From: DATFBY01 sp035253585 | Lineage (GTDB): Bacteria; Gemmatimonadota; Gemmatimonadetes; Gemmatimonadales; Gemmatimonadaceae | Length of the DNA: 64,000 nucleotides | Assembly: GCA_035253585.1 (NCBI GenBank) | Contig: DATFBY010000055.1 | Coordinates: 30,401 to 94,400 of the forward strand | Direction: 5' to 3' | In this document: one piece after another, positions 1-9,366 of the stretch | Layout of the letters: each line of letters begins with the position of its first letter | Position numbering within the stretch: position 1 is the first letter of the stretch | Made by a program: the position numbers and the translations under genes | The notes under the pieces: model-generated | The model's input: only the letters and a program-made list of their open reading frames with translations | What the model was told of the DNA's origin: nothing | The model's database searches: none

Positions 1-82
1 TCAGAGCGAGAACCACTCCTGCTCCGATGATGAGCGCACGCTTGCGCGGCGCCGGCGCCTCTCGTTGTATGGAACTCGTCAT
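1..82 (-). CDS. RND efflux periplasmic adaptor (MFP/HlyD-like), N-terminal fragment
   Basis: Reading the minus strand from the ATG at 82 gives 27 residues before the window edge: a short basic start (MTSSIQREAPAPRKRA) followed by a hydrophobic run (LIIGAGVVLAL). That is the usual start of an inner-membrane-anchored adaptor. A Shine-Dalgarno (AGAGGAG) sits just upstream of the ATG. It is the third gene after an RND pump and a TolC channel on the same strand, the gap to tolC being 45 nt, which is where the adaptor is expected. Function is therefore inferred mainly from context; only the anchor is visible, so another membrane-anchored protein cannot be excluded. Confidence 0.6.
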   Translation of the reverse strand, partial: MTSSIQREAPAPRKRALIIGAGVVLAL

Positions 83-127
83 GAACTCCTCTGGCCGATC
101 ATCGGATCGAAAATCAATCGTAAAAGC

Positions 128-1444
128 CTACTGGAGAATTCGGCGGCCCAGCAATGCCTCGAGCTGCGCCAGTGCCAGCCGCGTTCTGTATCTCGACTGC
201 ACCAACGTCGCCTCGGACTCCGTGAGCGCGACCTGTGCCTCCAACAGATCGAGGATCGTCGTCGCACCCTCACGGTAGCGCGCCCGTTGCACGCGATAAT
301 TCTCGGTCGCTACGGCCACTCCGACGAGGGCGAGCTCGATCCCCGCACGCGCGGTGCCGTAGCCGTGATAGGACTGCGCCACGCGCTCTCCTGCCGCGCG
401 CTCCTGATCCTGACGCTCGGCTCGCGCGACGTTCCGGTCGGCGCGTGCGCGGGCAACGGTCAGCTCGCGCTGACCCGCATTCCAGAGCGGCAGTGAAACA
501 GTGACCGCGAGCTGCGAACGGTGCAGCGCGTCGGGGAAGAGCTGACTATCGTAAGCACCCGCCGTCGCACCGACGGTGATCTCCGGCAGATATAGCTCCC
601 GCTCCGCCAGCACGATCGCATCGGCACGGCGCTCGGCGGCACGCGCCGCCGTGATCTCCGGACCGCGCAGCCGCATCTCGGCGATCGCCTCGTCGAGCGT
701 CATCGGCAATGCGGGAGGTACCGCGGAATCCAACGGCGTTGCTTCGGCCGGACCGCTGATGCCGATGAGTCGTCCAAGCGTGAGCCGCGAGGCGGCCAGT
801 GCCGAATCGCTGCTGAGCACGCCGACGCGCGCGCGGTTCACTTCGAGCGAGAGCTGTAGCGAGTCGGACGCGATCGCTTCGCCGGCCAGCACTCGAACGC
901 GCGCCACCTCGAACTGCTCTTCGGCGCGGCGCAGCCGGTCGGCCGCGACTCGTGCGAGCTCCTTGTCCTCGAGCACCTCGTAGTACGCCCGGTCGGCCTC
1001 GAGCGCCGTGCGGAACTCCGCCGCGGTCTCGCTCGCTTCAGCGCTCCGGAGCGACGCGCGCGCGCTCTTGAGATTCCCGAGCTTGCCGGCGCCTAACAAC
1101 GTGTATCGGGCTTCCAGCGTGGCACTGGTGGCGTTCGGACTGATGCCACCCGTCCCGAAGTTGAAGAAGGGATCGGAAAAGCGGGTGTAATTGCCGTTGG
1201 CCGAGATGTGCGGCGTGACCAGATTGGCCAGTGCCGAGCGGCGCTCCCACGATGCCGTCTCTACCTGCCCGCGCGCGGCGACCGCGTCGGGATGCACCTG
1301 TGCCGCGCGCCTTCTCGCTTCATCGAGCGTGACCGTCGGAACTGGCGCGTTCGCTACCTGACTCAGTATCGCAGCAGGAGCGACGCTCGATGCTGCCGCG
1401 AGCCACGCGACGAGCAGCGCTCCGTGAATTGCACGCTTACTCAC
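128..1444 (-). CDS. TolC family outer-membrane efflux channel
   Basis: 438-residue protein with an N-terminal signal peptide (hydrophobic GALLVAWLAAASSVAPAA) followed by long alanine/arginine/glutamate-rich helices typical of the OEP (outer membrane efflux protein) fold. The two OEP repeats are recognisable from the repeated heptad-rich helical hairpins and segments such as AQVHPDAVAARGQVETA and EAQVALTESEATLVQSR, the latter characteristic of the last helix. It forms the outer-membrane duct of a tripartite pump. Its ATG overlaps the stop of the upstream RND pump gene by 4 nt (ATGA), so the two are translationally coupled. Length is normal for the family. The substrate cannot be read from sequence. 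Confidence 0.92.
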   Translation of the reverse strand: MSKRAIHGALLVAWLAAASSVAPAAILSQVANAPVPTVTLDEARRRAAQVHPDAVAARGQVETASWERRSALANLVTPHISANGNYTRFSDPFFNFGTGGISPNATSATLEARYTLLGAGKLGNLKSARASLRSAEASETAAEFRTALEADRAYYEVLEDKELARVAADRLRRAEEQFEVARVRVLAGEAIASDSLQLSLEVNRARVGVLSSDSALAASRLTLGRLIGISGPAEATPLDSAVPPALPMTLDEAIAEMRLRGPEITAARAAERRADAIVLAERELYLPEITVGATAGAYDSQLFPDALHRSQLAVTVSLPLWNAGQRELTVARARADRNVARAERQDQERAAGERVAQSYHGYGTARAGIELALVGVAVATENYRVQRARYREGATTILDLLEAQVALTESEATLVQSRYRTRLALAQLEALLGRRILQ

Positions 1445-4400
1445 TTTGCCTCCATGGAGACGGCCGCTGGGGCGACCGGTTGGTACGCATCTCCAGCGTA
1501 TCCGCGGCGCGCTCTGCGCTCGCGAATGCGCTCGAACACAACGAATACGGCTGGCACCAGGTACAGCGTCAGCAGCGTCGACACGACCAGACCGCCGATG
1601 ATCGAGTAGCCCAGTGGGCGGCGGCTGCCGGCACCCGCACCGAGTCCAAGAGCGATCGGGAGCGATCCGATGATCGCTGCTACCGACGTCATGAGAATCG
1701 GACGCAAGCGGATGCGCCCTGCTTCGCGCATCGCCGCCAATGCATCGTGCCCTCGCCCATGCAGATCGTTGGCGTAAGTCACGAGCAGAATGGAATTCTT
1801 GGACACCAGACCGATGAGCAGGATCATTCCGATCTGGCTGTACACGTTGAGCGTCGCGCCGGTGAGGAAGAGCGCGGCCAGCGCCCCAGTGACCGCGAGC
1901 GGGACCGCGAGAAGCACCGTGAACGGGTGCAGCAGCGACTCGAATTGCGCCGCCAGCACCATGAACACGAAGATCAGCGCCAGCGCGAACGCGAAGTACA
2001 GCGCACCGCCGCTCTCCAGAAACTCGCGCGATTCACCCGCGAGCGTGACCGTGCTGCCCGCAGGGAGCACCTCGGCCGCGGCCTTGTTGAGCGAATCCAG
2101 CGCCTGACCGAGTGTGAAACCAGGCGCCATGCTTGCTGAAAGCGTGAACGATCGAACCCGATCGTAGTGATTCAGCTGTCGCGGACCGATGCGCTCCTCG
2201 ATGCGAGTCACCGCATCCAGCGGCACGAGGGCGCCATTTTCGCCGCGAACGTGAATCCCGGTGATGTCGGACGGAGTCGCGCGATCTTCGGCGTCGAGCC
2301 GCAGAATCACATCGTAGAGCTTGTTGTCCGACGTGAAGCGGCTGACGTCGCGTCCGCCTAACAACGTCTGGAGCGTGGTGGCGATGTCGCGCGCCGGGAC
2401 GCCGAGATCTTCGGCGCGATCGCGGTCGAGCGTGATCACCAGCTCGGGCTTGGTGACCCGAAGATCGGTGTCGACGTTCAGCAACCCGGGAATCTTCCCG
2501 GCGCGGGCGACGAGAGCATCCATCCCGTTGACCAGTGCCTCGAAGTCGCGATTCTGCACCACGAATTGGACGGGTGGCGCGAATCCGCCGAACGCCGGCG
2601 GGTTGATCGCAAACGCAAAGATGCCCGGCACGGCGAAGAACGGGCCCTGCACCTCGCCGATGATCTCTTCGGCTGAACGGTCGCGGTCATCGAAGTCCTC
2701 GAGGATGAGGCCGACGATACCCGAGCTCGGCGGACCATCGAAGCCGATCACCGCGAAGGTGGAGCGCACGTCCTTCGTGCGATGCGCGATCGCCTCGACC
2801 TGGCGCATGTAGTCGTCGGTGTACTGAACTGTCGAGCCTTCCGGCGCTACCACGAAGGTGAAGAAGAATCCACGATCGTCAGGCGGAACGAATTCGCGCT
2901 CGAGTGACGCGAAGAGGAGCACGGCGGCGGCGGTCAGGAGAGCGCCGCCACCAATCACCCAGAGCGGCCGCTTGAGTGCTTTGTCGAGCGAGCGCTCGTA
3001 GCGCCGGTTGATCCAATCGAGTCCCGCGCCCACGGCGTGCTCGAAGCGCGACTCGCGGTGCGAGACGCGAAGGATCTTGGCGGAGAGCATGGGTGTGAGC
3101 GTCAATGCCACAACGCCCGAGATCAACACCGCGCCACCGACCGCGACGCCGAACTCGTTGAACAGGCGGCCGGTCGCGCCGGTGAGGAAGAGCAGGGGAG
3201 AGAAGACCGCGATGAGCGCGATCGTGGTCGCGATGACCGCCGTGGTGATCTCCTTGGTGCCGTCGATCGCTGCAGTCTGCGGATCTTTGCGCAGCTCCTC
3301 CTGGTGACGGTACGCGTTCTCGAGAACGATGATGGCGTCGTCGACCACGATGCCGATGGCGAGGATGAGTCCCAGCAGTGTGAAGGTGTTCACCGAGTAG
3401 CCGATCGCCGAGAGGACGGCGAACGTGCCGATGATGGAGACCGGGATCGCCAGCGCGGGAATGATCGTGGCGCGAAGCGTACGCAGGAACACGAAGATGA
3501 TGGCGATGACGAGGATCGCCGTCAGGATCAACGTCTCCTCCGCTTCAGCAATCGAGCGCTGAATGAACACGGAGCCATCGAACGCCATCGCCAGCTCCAC
3601 GCCGGGCGGGAGCGACGCGCGGATCGCGGGGAGCTCCTTGTGTACGGCGTTCGCCACTTCGATCACGTTGGCTTTCGACTGCCTAACGACGCCGATGAAG
3701 ATCGCCGGCTGCTGGGAGTAGCGCGTGATGGAGCGCTCATGCTCCGGTCCGGGCTCCACGCGCGCGATGTCGCCGAGCTTGAGAAGGTCGCCGCCGCGCG
3801 CAACGACCGTGAGGTCGGCGAACTCGCGCGGTGTCTTCATCTCGCCCAGGTAGCGAACCGAGAACTCGCGCCGCGAGGACTCGATGCGTCCGGCGGGGAT
3901 CTCGACACTTCGGGTCCGAATGGCGTTCTCGATGTCCTGTGCGGTGAGGCCACGCGCGGCGAGCTCGCGCGGCGACAGCCATACGCGCATCGAGAAGCGA
4001 CGCTCGCCGTACAGCGGTGCGCCCGAGACCCCGGGGATCGTCTGCATCCTCGGCTTCACCTGACGGTCGGCGATGTCGGAGAGCTCCATCAGTCCGTAGG
4101 TCCGCGAGGTGAGCGCGAGGAACATGATCGGAAACGCATCCGCTTCCTGCTTGGCGATCACCGGCTCCTCGATGTCCTCGGGGAGCAGACCGCGCACGCG
4201 CGAGACTTTGTCGCGGACGTCCTGCGCCGCGGCCTCGATCTCACGGTCGAGCGTGAATTCGAGCGTGATGGTGCTGCGCTCTTCCTGGCTTGCGCTGGAC
4301 ATGGTGCGCAGCCCTTCGAGGCTGGAGAGCTCTTCTTCGAGTACGTCGGTGACCGCCGACTCGATCACCTGCGGGCTCGCGCCCGGGAGGAGCACGGTCA

Positions 4401-4539
4401 CGGACACGATGGGCGGATCGGCGTCCGGGAATTCGCGGACGGGAAGTCGCGAATAGCCGATGACACCCACGAGCACGATGCCGAGGCTGACCATGCTCGA
4501 GAGGACGGGGCGGCGGATGAATCGTTCAGCGAACTGCAT
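1441..4539 (-). CDS. Efflux RND transporter permease, HAE-1/AcrB-like
   Basis: 1032-residue inner-membrane proton/drug antiporter of full family length. The N-terminus (MQFAERFIRRPVLSSMVSLG) is the classic RND start with TM1. The paired aspartates of the proton relay are present (VVDDAIIVLEN, D400-D401), equivalent to AcrB D407/D408. The porter-domain segment FPDADPPIVSVTVLLPGA and the C-terminal ILLIGLVSKNSIL helix are also conserved. It heads a minus-strand operon with tolC (4-nt overlap) and an adaptor fragment. A GAGG Shine-Dalgarno precedes the ATG. The family includes multidrug pumps; the exact substrate is not deducible. Heavy-metal (CusA) signature residues were not seen, so a drug or hydrophobic-compound pump is more likely. 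Confidence 0.95.
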   Translation of the reverse strand: MQFAERFIRRPVLSSMVSLGIVLVGVIGYSRLPVREFPDADPPIVSVTVLLPGASPQVIESAVTDVLEEELSSLEGLRTMSSASQEERSTITLEFTLDREIEAAAQDVRDKVSRVRGLLPEDIEEPVIAKQEADAFPIMFLALTSRTYGLMELSDIADRQVKPRMQTIPGVSGAPLYGERRFSMRVWLSPRELAARGLTAQDIENAIRTRSVEIPAGRIESSRREFSVRYLGEMKTPREFADLTVVARGGDLLKLGDIARVEPGPEHERSITRYSQQPAIFIGVVRQSKANVIEVANAVHKELPAIRASLPPGVELAMAFDGSVFIQRSIAEAEETLILTAILVIAIIFVFLRTLRATIIPALAIPVSIIGTFAVLSAIGYSVNTFTLLGLILAIGIVVDDAIIVLENAYRHQEELRKDPQTAAIDGTKEITTAVIATTIALIAVFSPLLFLTGATGRLFNEFGVAVGGAVLISGVVALTLTPMLSAKILRVSHRESRFEHAVGAGLDWINRRYERSLDKALKRPLWVIGGGALLTAAAVLLFASLEREFVPPDDRGFFFTFVVAPEGSTVQYTDDYMRQVEAIAHRTKDVRSTFAVIGFDGPPSSGIVGLILEDFDDRDRSAEEIIGEVQGPFFAVPGIFAFAINPPAFGGFAPPVQFVVQNRDFEALVNGMDALVARAGKIPGLLNVDTDLRVTKPELVITLDRDRAEDLGVPARDIATTLQTLLGGRDVSRFTSDNKLYDVILRLDAEDRATPSDITGIHVRGENGALVPLDAVTRIEERIGPRQLNHYDRVRSFTLSASMAPGFTLGQALDSLNKAAAEVLPAGSTVTLAGESREFLESGGALYFAFALALIFVFMVLAAQFESLLHPFTVLLAVPLAVTGALAALFLTGATLNVYSQIGMILLIGLVSKNSILLVTYANDLHGRGHDALAAMREAGRIRLRPILMTSVAAIIGSLPIALGLGAGAGSRRPLGYSIIGGLVVSTLLTLYLVPAVFVVFERIRERRARRGYAGDAYQPVAPAAVSMEAK

Positions 4540-4594
4540 CAGCGTGTCCTCGTTTCAATGGCTGCGCGTTCCAGACGCGCGCGAAGCGCACCCG

Positions 4595-4622
4595 AACATA
4601 AACCGAAACACATGCTTCACAA
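4595..4622 (-). promoter_or_regulatory. Candidate sigma70-type promoter for the RND efflux operon
   Basis: On the minus strand TTGTGA (4622-4617) and TATGTT (4600-4595) are separated by 16 nt, about 55 nt upstream of the RND pump ATG, in a locally AT-richer stretch. No TetR-type palindrome was obvious. Pattern match only. Confidence 0.3.
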
Positions 4623-4802
4623 GACTGGTTGCTGGGAATCAACTGTTTCCGCCCTCCCGATGCCTCTACAGGCAACGCGCTGAGAGGCTAGCGATGTTCC
4701 GACGACGGAGAAAGCCATGCGGGGCGATTACTGCCTAACGAGTGGCGGGCGGCCCGGCACGCTGGGTGGCCGGCTCGTGCAGCAGGGCGACTGTTCAGCC
4801 GG

Positions 4803-5093
4803 TTACTGATCGAGCGCGGTCAGCGACACGATTGCCGTTCCATCGCGCTGGTAGGCCACTCCGACCAGCCACGGTCGACAGCAGACCTGGCAATCTTCCA
4901 CGTACTTCTGAGTAACGCCGCCGCCCGGATCGAGCCCGATCGTAACCAGCTCGGCGCAGTACGGACACGCCACGATGGCGTCGGTGTCCGCGGTCCCCTC
5001 CTCGAGCCCCGAATCCAGCTCGAGATCGTCGCCCTCGGCGTCGTGCAGAAAATCCCGAGCGTGGTCGTCGGGAAATTCGTCGGCAAAGCGCAT
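4803..5093 (-). CDS. CPXCG motif-containing cysteine-rich protein
   Basis: The ATG at 5093 gives a 96-residue acidic protein (MRFADEFPDD...). The reading frame continues upstream to 5240, but that extension is basic, low complexity and lacks family similarity, so the short start is preferred. The C-terminal half matches the Cys-rich CPXCG family: CPYCAELVTI, then Q-K-Y-VEDCQVCCRPW. The second glycine of the name-giving motif is alanine here (CPYCA). The paired Cys motifs suggest a small zinc ribbon. Function of the family is unknown. It is divergent from the cytochrome gene at 5282. Confidence 0.8.
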   Translation of the reverse strand: MRFADEFPDDHARDFLHDAEGDDLELDSGLEEGTADTDAIVACPYCAELVTIGLDPGGGVTQKYVEDCQVCCRPWLVGVAYQRDGTAIVSLTALDQ

Positions 5094-5281
5094 CGGGTAA
5101 TGGTAGCTCTTTCTCGCCCTGGCACACATGCCCGCTGCCCCCCGGGCTGTGCGCGCTGATTGACATCGCCATTGGGCCGTTTCGCGGAAGGACCAGCCCA
5201 ACCGATCCCGAAGCAATGGTCGCCTTCCTCGACGCGCCATAGCTTCGCCGGCGGATGCTCACCCCGCTCGGAGAATCGATC

Positions 5282-6028
5282 ATGAGACTCGTCCTTTCCG
5301 GCGTGCTGTTTCTCACCGCGACGTTCACTCTGCCGGCGCAGGCGCCGGGCAAGTGGCCCCCGGATTCTCTCATCAACGTCAAGATTTTCCCGAAGAACAC
5401 GCCGGTGATGGACGTGGTGGGGCAGATGCGAAACTTCGCCGGTGGACTGGGGGTTCGCTGCCAGTTCTGCCACGTCGGAGAGGAAGGGAAACCGCTCGCC
5501 ACCTTCGACTTCGCCAGCGATCAGAAGCGCACCAAGAAAGTCGCGCGCGAGATGATGCGCATGGTGCAGGACATCAATCGGCGACTCGACACGCTGCCCG
5601 AGCGAAAGACCGACGGGCTACAGGTCGCTTGCATCACCTGCCACCGTGGTGTCAGCCGTCCGGTACCGCTCTTCACCATTATGGTCGACGCCGCGACCAC
5701 GTCGGGCGCCGATTCGGCCATCCGTGCGTATCGGGCCCTGCGTCAGCGCTATTACGGGCGCGATGCCTACGATTTCGGCGAGTCGTCACTGAACATCGCC
5801 GCCTTCAGACTCGGCCGCGCCGGCAAGTACGACGAAGCGTTCAAGCTTCTCGAGCTCAACGAAGAGCTCTTTCCGAGCTCGTCAGGCATGTACGTCTTCC
5901 GCGGCAACGTGAGTCTCATGCGCGGTGACACGGCCGGCGCCGCGGCCGCCTATCGGGAAGCGATCCGTCGCGATACGTCGAATGCGGAGGCGAAAGGGCG
6001 ACTTCGCGACATCGGACGAAATCCCTAG
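5282..6028 (+). CDS. Secreted dihaem c-type cytochrome, photosynthetic reaction-centre cytochrome subunit-like, with TPR tail
   Basis: 248 residues from the ATG at 5282, chosen because it directly precedes a signal peptide (LVLSGVLFLTATFTLPAQA); an in-frame ATG at 5255 adds nine non-signal residues. Two haem c motifs are seen, CQFCH (60-64) and CITCH (117-121). The text NTPVMDVVGQMRNFAGGLGVRCQFCH resembles the CytoC_RC family. Residues from about 140 on look like tetratricopeptide repeats (DSAIRAYRALRQRYYGRDAYDFGESSLN; GDTAGAAAAYREAIRRDT). Such proteins are common in non-phototrophic Acidobacteria and Gemmatimonadota, so it is not evidence of photosynthesis. Probable role: periplasmic electron transfer. 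There is no photosynthesis gene nearby. Confidence 0.85.
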   Translation: MRLVLSGVLFLTATFTLPAQAPGKWPPDSLINVKIFPKNTPVMDVVGQMRNFAGGLGVRCQFCHVGEEGKPLATFDFASDQKRTKKVAREMMRMVQDINRRLDTLPERKTDGLQVACITCHRGVSRPVPLFTIMVDAATTSGADSAIRAYRALRQRYYGRDAYDFGESSLNIAAFRLGRAGKYDEAFKLLELNEELFPSSSGMYVFRGNVSLMRGDTAGAAAAYREAIRRDTSNAEAKGRLRDIGRNP

Positions 6029-6035
6029 GCTCGGC

Positions 6036-6563
6036 TCACGCCAGCGCGCGCGCTTCGATATCGAGCAGCTTGCGCTTGCGCCACAGTCCACCGCCGTAGC
6101 CGACGAGCTTCCCATCGGCGCCGATCACGCGATGGCAGGGGATGACGATGGCGATGCGGTTCTCGCCGTTCGCTCTTCCGACTTCGCGGGCGGCGGAGGA
6201 GTCGCCTATCGCCTTCGCGATGTCGCCGTAACTCCTCGTCTCGCCCCACGGAATCCGGCGCAGCTCGCTCCAGACTCTCTGCTGGAACTCGGAGCCTGGC
6301 GTATCGAGCGGAATCTCGAACTCTTCACGCTCGCGCCGAAAGTATTCGTCGAGCTGTTGCCTGACGAGCGCGATGATCGGCGTCTCCCCGTGCTCGATGA
6401 CGCACCCGAGCGCCTTCGAGAGTCGCGAGAGCTGAGCCTCGGGTCGGCGCGTATCCGCGTACTCGAGGCACATCAGATGATCGGCGGTCGCGCCCGCGAG
6501 CATTGTGCCTAGCGGGGTCTCGATCGGGGCGACGTGGACGACGAGAGAGGCAACGGAGGTCAT
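6036..6563 (-). CDS. ogt: Methylated-DNA--[protein]-cysteine S-methyltransferase
   Basis: From the ATG at 6563 the protein is 176 residues (MTSVASLVVHVAPIETPLG); upstream extension to 6671 reads through a heptamer repeat and is rejected. The C-terminal DNA-binding/methyl-acceptor domain is complete: FQQRVWSELRRIPWGETRSY, then GRANGENRIAIVIPCHRVIG, with the acceptor cysteine in PCHR. The N-terminal ribonuclease-like domain (SPIGTMLAGAT-like, here ETPLGTMLAGAT) is also present. It repairs O6-methylguanine and O4-methylthymine by suicidal transfer of the methyl group to Cys. No Ada-type AraC or Cys4 zinc domain is fused. It is convergent with the cytochrome gene (7-nt gap). Confidence 0.93.
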   Translation of the reverse strand: MTSVASLVVHVAPIETPLGTMLAGATADHLMCLEYADTRRPEAQLSRLSKALGCVIEHGETPIIALVRQQLDEYFRREREEFEIPLDTPGSEFQQRVWSELRRIPWGETRSYGDIAKAIGDSSAAREVGRANGENRIAIVIPCHRVIGADGKLVGYGGGLWRKRKLLDIEARALA

Positions 6564-6618
6564 GGAAGTAAGATCTCGTCTCTTACCTCTGGGCGCTATC
6601 GGAATCTTGCAGTGAAAC

Positions 6619-6714
6619 CGGGACTCGGGACTCGGGACTCGGGATGAACACAAGGAAACGCCGGTCGGCAAAGCCGACCGGCGCTTTTCAGTTACCGCCG
6701 AGTCCCGAGTCCCG
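6619..6714. repeat. Intergenic heptamer-repeat hairpin (unit GGGACTC)
   Basis: The left arm (6619-6643) is three and a half tandem copies of the 7-mer CGGGACT. The right arm (6698-6714) is the inverse complement, two and a third copies of CCGAGTC. Between them lies an independent GC-rich terminator stem. Arms pair over 17 bp. One of a family of 7-bp-periodic elements in this window (see findings). Confidence 0.85.
6659..6688. terminator. Intrinsic terminator between ADOP permease and ogt
   Basis: Perfect 11-bp stem CGCCGGTCGGC / GCCGACCGGCG with an AAA loop, followed on the plus strand by CTTTTC and on the minus strand by TTTCC. It sits 3' of the minus-strand ADOP gene and 5' of ogt, so it most likely stops ADOP transcription. 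Confidence 0.75.
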
Positions 6715-6716
6715 CT

Positions 6717-9212
6717 CTACTCGTATCTCAGCGCCTGCATCGGATCCACCCTCGAAGCCCTTCTCGCAGGCAGATACCCCGCTCCGAACGCCACCAATGC
6801 CAACACCACTGCCGCGGCGCTGAAGACCCATGGGTCATGGCCCTCGAGACCAAAGAGCAGCGAGCGCGCGGCCCGACCGATGGCGAACGCGCCGGCGATC
6901 CCGACGATCGACCCGACGATCGTCATCAGGCCCACCTGCCTCAATACCATTCCGCGGACTCTTCGTGCGTCGGCGCCTAACGCCATGCGAACACCGATCT
7001 CTCTCGTTCGCTGCGCGACGGTGTACGCCAGCACGCCGTAAAGACCGACCGCCGCCAGAATCGTCGCCACCAGCGCGAACGCCGCGGTGAGCGTGCTGAT
7101 CATCCGGTCGAGGAACACGCTCTCACGGATCTGTTGGGGCAACGTCTTCAATCCTTCGACGGGAAGGTTCGGATCGAGACGCGAGATCACGGACGGGATG
7201 GCCCGTTGCACCGACTGTGACTCCTGCGCCGTCCGCACATAGAAGTTGATGAACCCGAGCGTCGAGTCCTGCCGATATGGCGTGAAGTAGAGTGGTGGGA
7301 TCTCGTCCTTCACGTCGCTGTACTTGGCGTCCTTCACCAGACCGACGATCTGAATGTCGAGTGGGCGATCTTCATCGGTCGACATGTGCTTCCCGACCGC
7401 GTCGCGCCCGAGACCGAACTTCTTGGCGAATGCTTCGTTGACGATCGCAACTCTCGCCGCCCTGGCACCATCGGCGACGGTGAACTCCCGCCCGGCCAGC
7501 AACGGAATGCCGAGTACGCGGAAGTAGCCGGGACCGATCTCGCTGAAGCGTGAATTGTCGTCGGTATCGGCATCTTCCTTGAAGCCTTCCACCGAAACGT
7601 CATTCCCCCAGTTGCTGCCGGCGAGCAGCGGCACGAGCGAGGCGGTCACGCCGGTCACGCCGGGCAACGCCGCCAACTCTTCTTCCACGCGGGAGAAGAG
7701 CGCCGCCGCCCGCTCCGGGTTGTAGCCGTTGAGCTCCGGCGAGATGGCAAACGTGACGATGTTGTCAGGCTTGAGACCCAGGTCGACCCGGCTCACGTTG
7801 AAGAGGCTCTTCACGAAAAGTCCGGCGGATATGAGCAGCGCCATCGAGAGCGCGATCTGCGCGACGACCAGCGATGTACGGAACCGCGTCGCCGCGCGCG
7901 CCCCCGAGTGCTTCCCCACGCCCGAGCGCAGCGCCGACACCAGGTCAGGGCGTGTGCTGTTCAAGGCGGGGAAGAGCCCAAAGAGGACCCCGGTGACGAT
8001 GGACGTTCCCAGCGCAAACGAGATCGCCGCGACGTTCAAATCGAAGCGTAGTCCGAGATTCGAATCCGGCGGAAGGAGCGCGACGATCCCGCCGATCGTC
8101 CACTTGGCCACCAACAGGCTGACCGCGCCGCCTAACAACGCCAAAAGCACCGATTCGGTGAGGAGCTGCCGCAGAAGCTGCCCGCGCGTCGCGCCCAGCG
8201 AGAGACGCACCGCCATTTCCATGGCGCGATTCGCGCCGCGCGCCAGAAGCAAGTTGGCGATGTTCGCGCACGCGATGAGGAGCACGATCCCGGTAATTCC
8301 GAGGAGCAGCAACAGCGGCGTGCGCGATTCCCGGTGGATCGAGCTCTGCCCGCGCCGGCCGTCGGCCACGGTCAGCTCCTTCTTGCGGAACTGCGCCAAC
8401 GTCGCGGGGCTCATCCGCTCCTGAAGCGATGCTTCGACATCGTTGATGATCGGTCGATACACCGCGTTGATCTCGTTTTTCGCCTGCTCCAGCGACACAC
8501 CCGGCTTGAGCCGGCCGAAGACGTACGCCCAATAACTCCGTCGATTGTCGAAGCCCTCGAAGCCCGGCTGCATGAGACCGCGCATCGTGATCGGCACGTA
8601 CACCGACGGTCGGCTCCCAAGCGTCGTTCCGTTGAAACCGCGCGGCGCGATGCCGACGATCGTCATCGGCTGGCCATTGATCACGATCTGCTGATCGATT
8701 ACGTCGCGGCTCGCGCCGAGTCGTGTCTCCCAGTAGTTGTAGCTGAGCACGGCGACGTAGTGCGCACCGACCGTTTGATCATCGGCCGGCGTCAGCAGTC
8801 GCCCGAGCGCCGGTTGAATTCCGAGCACGGGGAAGTAGGAGCCCGACACGAGGACTCCTTCGCCGTTCATCGTCTGGCCGCGAAAGGCGATGTTCGCGCC
8901 GAAGAGCCGATGCGCGGCCAGTCCGCTGAACGGCGACCTCGCCTTCTCCAGGTCTCGGAACATCGCGTAGCTGAAGACGTCGTCGCAGTCGCCCGCCTGA
9001 TTGCACGACTGCGACCCCGGCTTCGGCCCGGGCGCGGCCAGATTCACCAGCCGCTCGGGTTGAAACGCCGGCAGCGGACGCCGCAGCATCTGGTCGAAGA
9101 GGGAAAAGATTCCCGTATTCGCGCCGATCCCCAACGCCAGCGAGAATATGGCGATCGTCGTCACGAACGGAGTCTTGAACAGCGTGCGAAGGGCGAGCTT
9201 GATGTCGCGCAT
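6717..9212 (-). CDS. ADOP-type ABC transporter permease (MacB/FtsX family)
   Basis: 831-residue integral membrane protein with two copies of the MacB periplasmic core plus FtsX four-helix unit. The first TM follows MRDIKLALRTLFKTPFVTT with the family signature LALGIGANTGIFSLFDQMLR. A middle FtsX region contains IACANIANLLLARGANR, and the C-terminal region contains RTREIGVRMALGADARRVRG and the ending PARRASRVDPMQALRYE, both hallmark ADOP sequences. It lacks the extra N-terminal helical domain found in the two PadR-linked paralogues here. No ABC ATPase is adjacent. Substrates of ADOP permeases are unknown. A good Shine-Dalgarno (AGGGAG) precedes the ATG; an intrinsic terminator follows. Confidence 0.9.
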   Translation of the reverse strand: MRDIKLALRTLFKTPFVTTIAIFSLALGIGANTGIFSLFDQMLRRPLPAFQPERLVNLAAPGPKPGSQSCNQAGDCDDVFSYAMFRDLEKARSPFSGLAAHRLFGANIAFRGQTMNGEGVLVSGSYFPVLGIQPALGRLLTPADDQTVGAHYVAVLSYNYWETRLGASRDVIDQQIVINGQPMTIVGIAPRGFNGTTLGSRPSVYVPITMRGLMQPGFEGFDNRRSYWAYVFGRLKPGVSLEQAKNEINAVYRPIINDVEASLQERMSPATLAQFRKKELTVADGRRGQSSIHRESRTPLLLLLGITGIVLLIACANIANLLLARGANRAMEMAVRLSLGATRGQLLRQLLTESVLLALLGGAVSLLVAKWTIGGIVALLPPDSNLGLRFDLNVAAISFALGTSIVTGVLFGLFPALNSTRPDLVSALRSGVGKHSGARAATRFRTSLVVAQIALSMALLISAGLFVKSLFNVSRVDLGLKPDNIVTFAISPELNGYNPERAAALFSRVEEELAALPGVTGVTASLVPLLAGSNWGNDVSVEGFKEDADTDDNSRFSEIGPGYFRVLGIPLLAGREFTVADGARAARVAIVNEAFAKKFGLGRDAVGKHMSTDEDRPLDIQIVGLVKDAKYSDVKDEIPPLYFTPYRQDSTLGFINFYVRTAQESQSVQRAIPSVISRLDPNLPVEGLKTLPQQIRESVFLDRMISTLTAAFALVATILAAVGLYGVLAYTVAQRTREIGVRMALGADARRVRGMVLRQVGLMTIVGSIVGIAGAFAIGRAARSLLFGLEGHDPWVFSAAAVVLALVAFGAGYLPARRASRVDPMQALRYE

Positions 9213-9366
9213 GAATGGCTCCCTGAGAGTCCATCATCGTACGAGGCTGACGTAAGACATCGCAATGCCGTCGGAAGGTTGGATGCACGGCGACGCTGGA
9301 AATTCGTCCCACGGATTCGTCGACGATCCCGTTGAGACCGCGCCGCGTTCGGCGTAACGTCATCGC

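Noticed and set aside
3037..4683. Long plus-strand ORF (548 codons) opposite the RND pump gene
   Set aside because: It is antisense to a confidently identified pump, is Arg/Asp/His-rich low-complexity and resembles no family; high GC reduces stops in the antisense frame.
5282..6028. Evidence of phototrophy from a reaction-centre-like cytochrome
   Set aside because: Only the cytochrome is present, with a TPR tail; no puf, bch or crt genes in the window, and such cytochromes are common in non-phototrophs.
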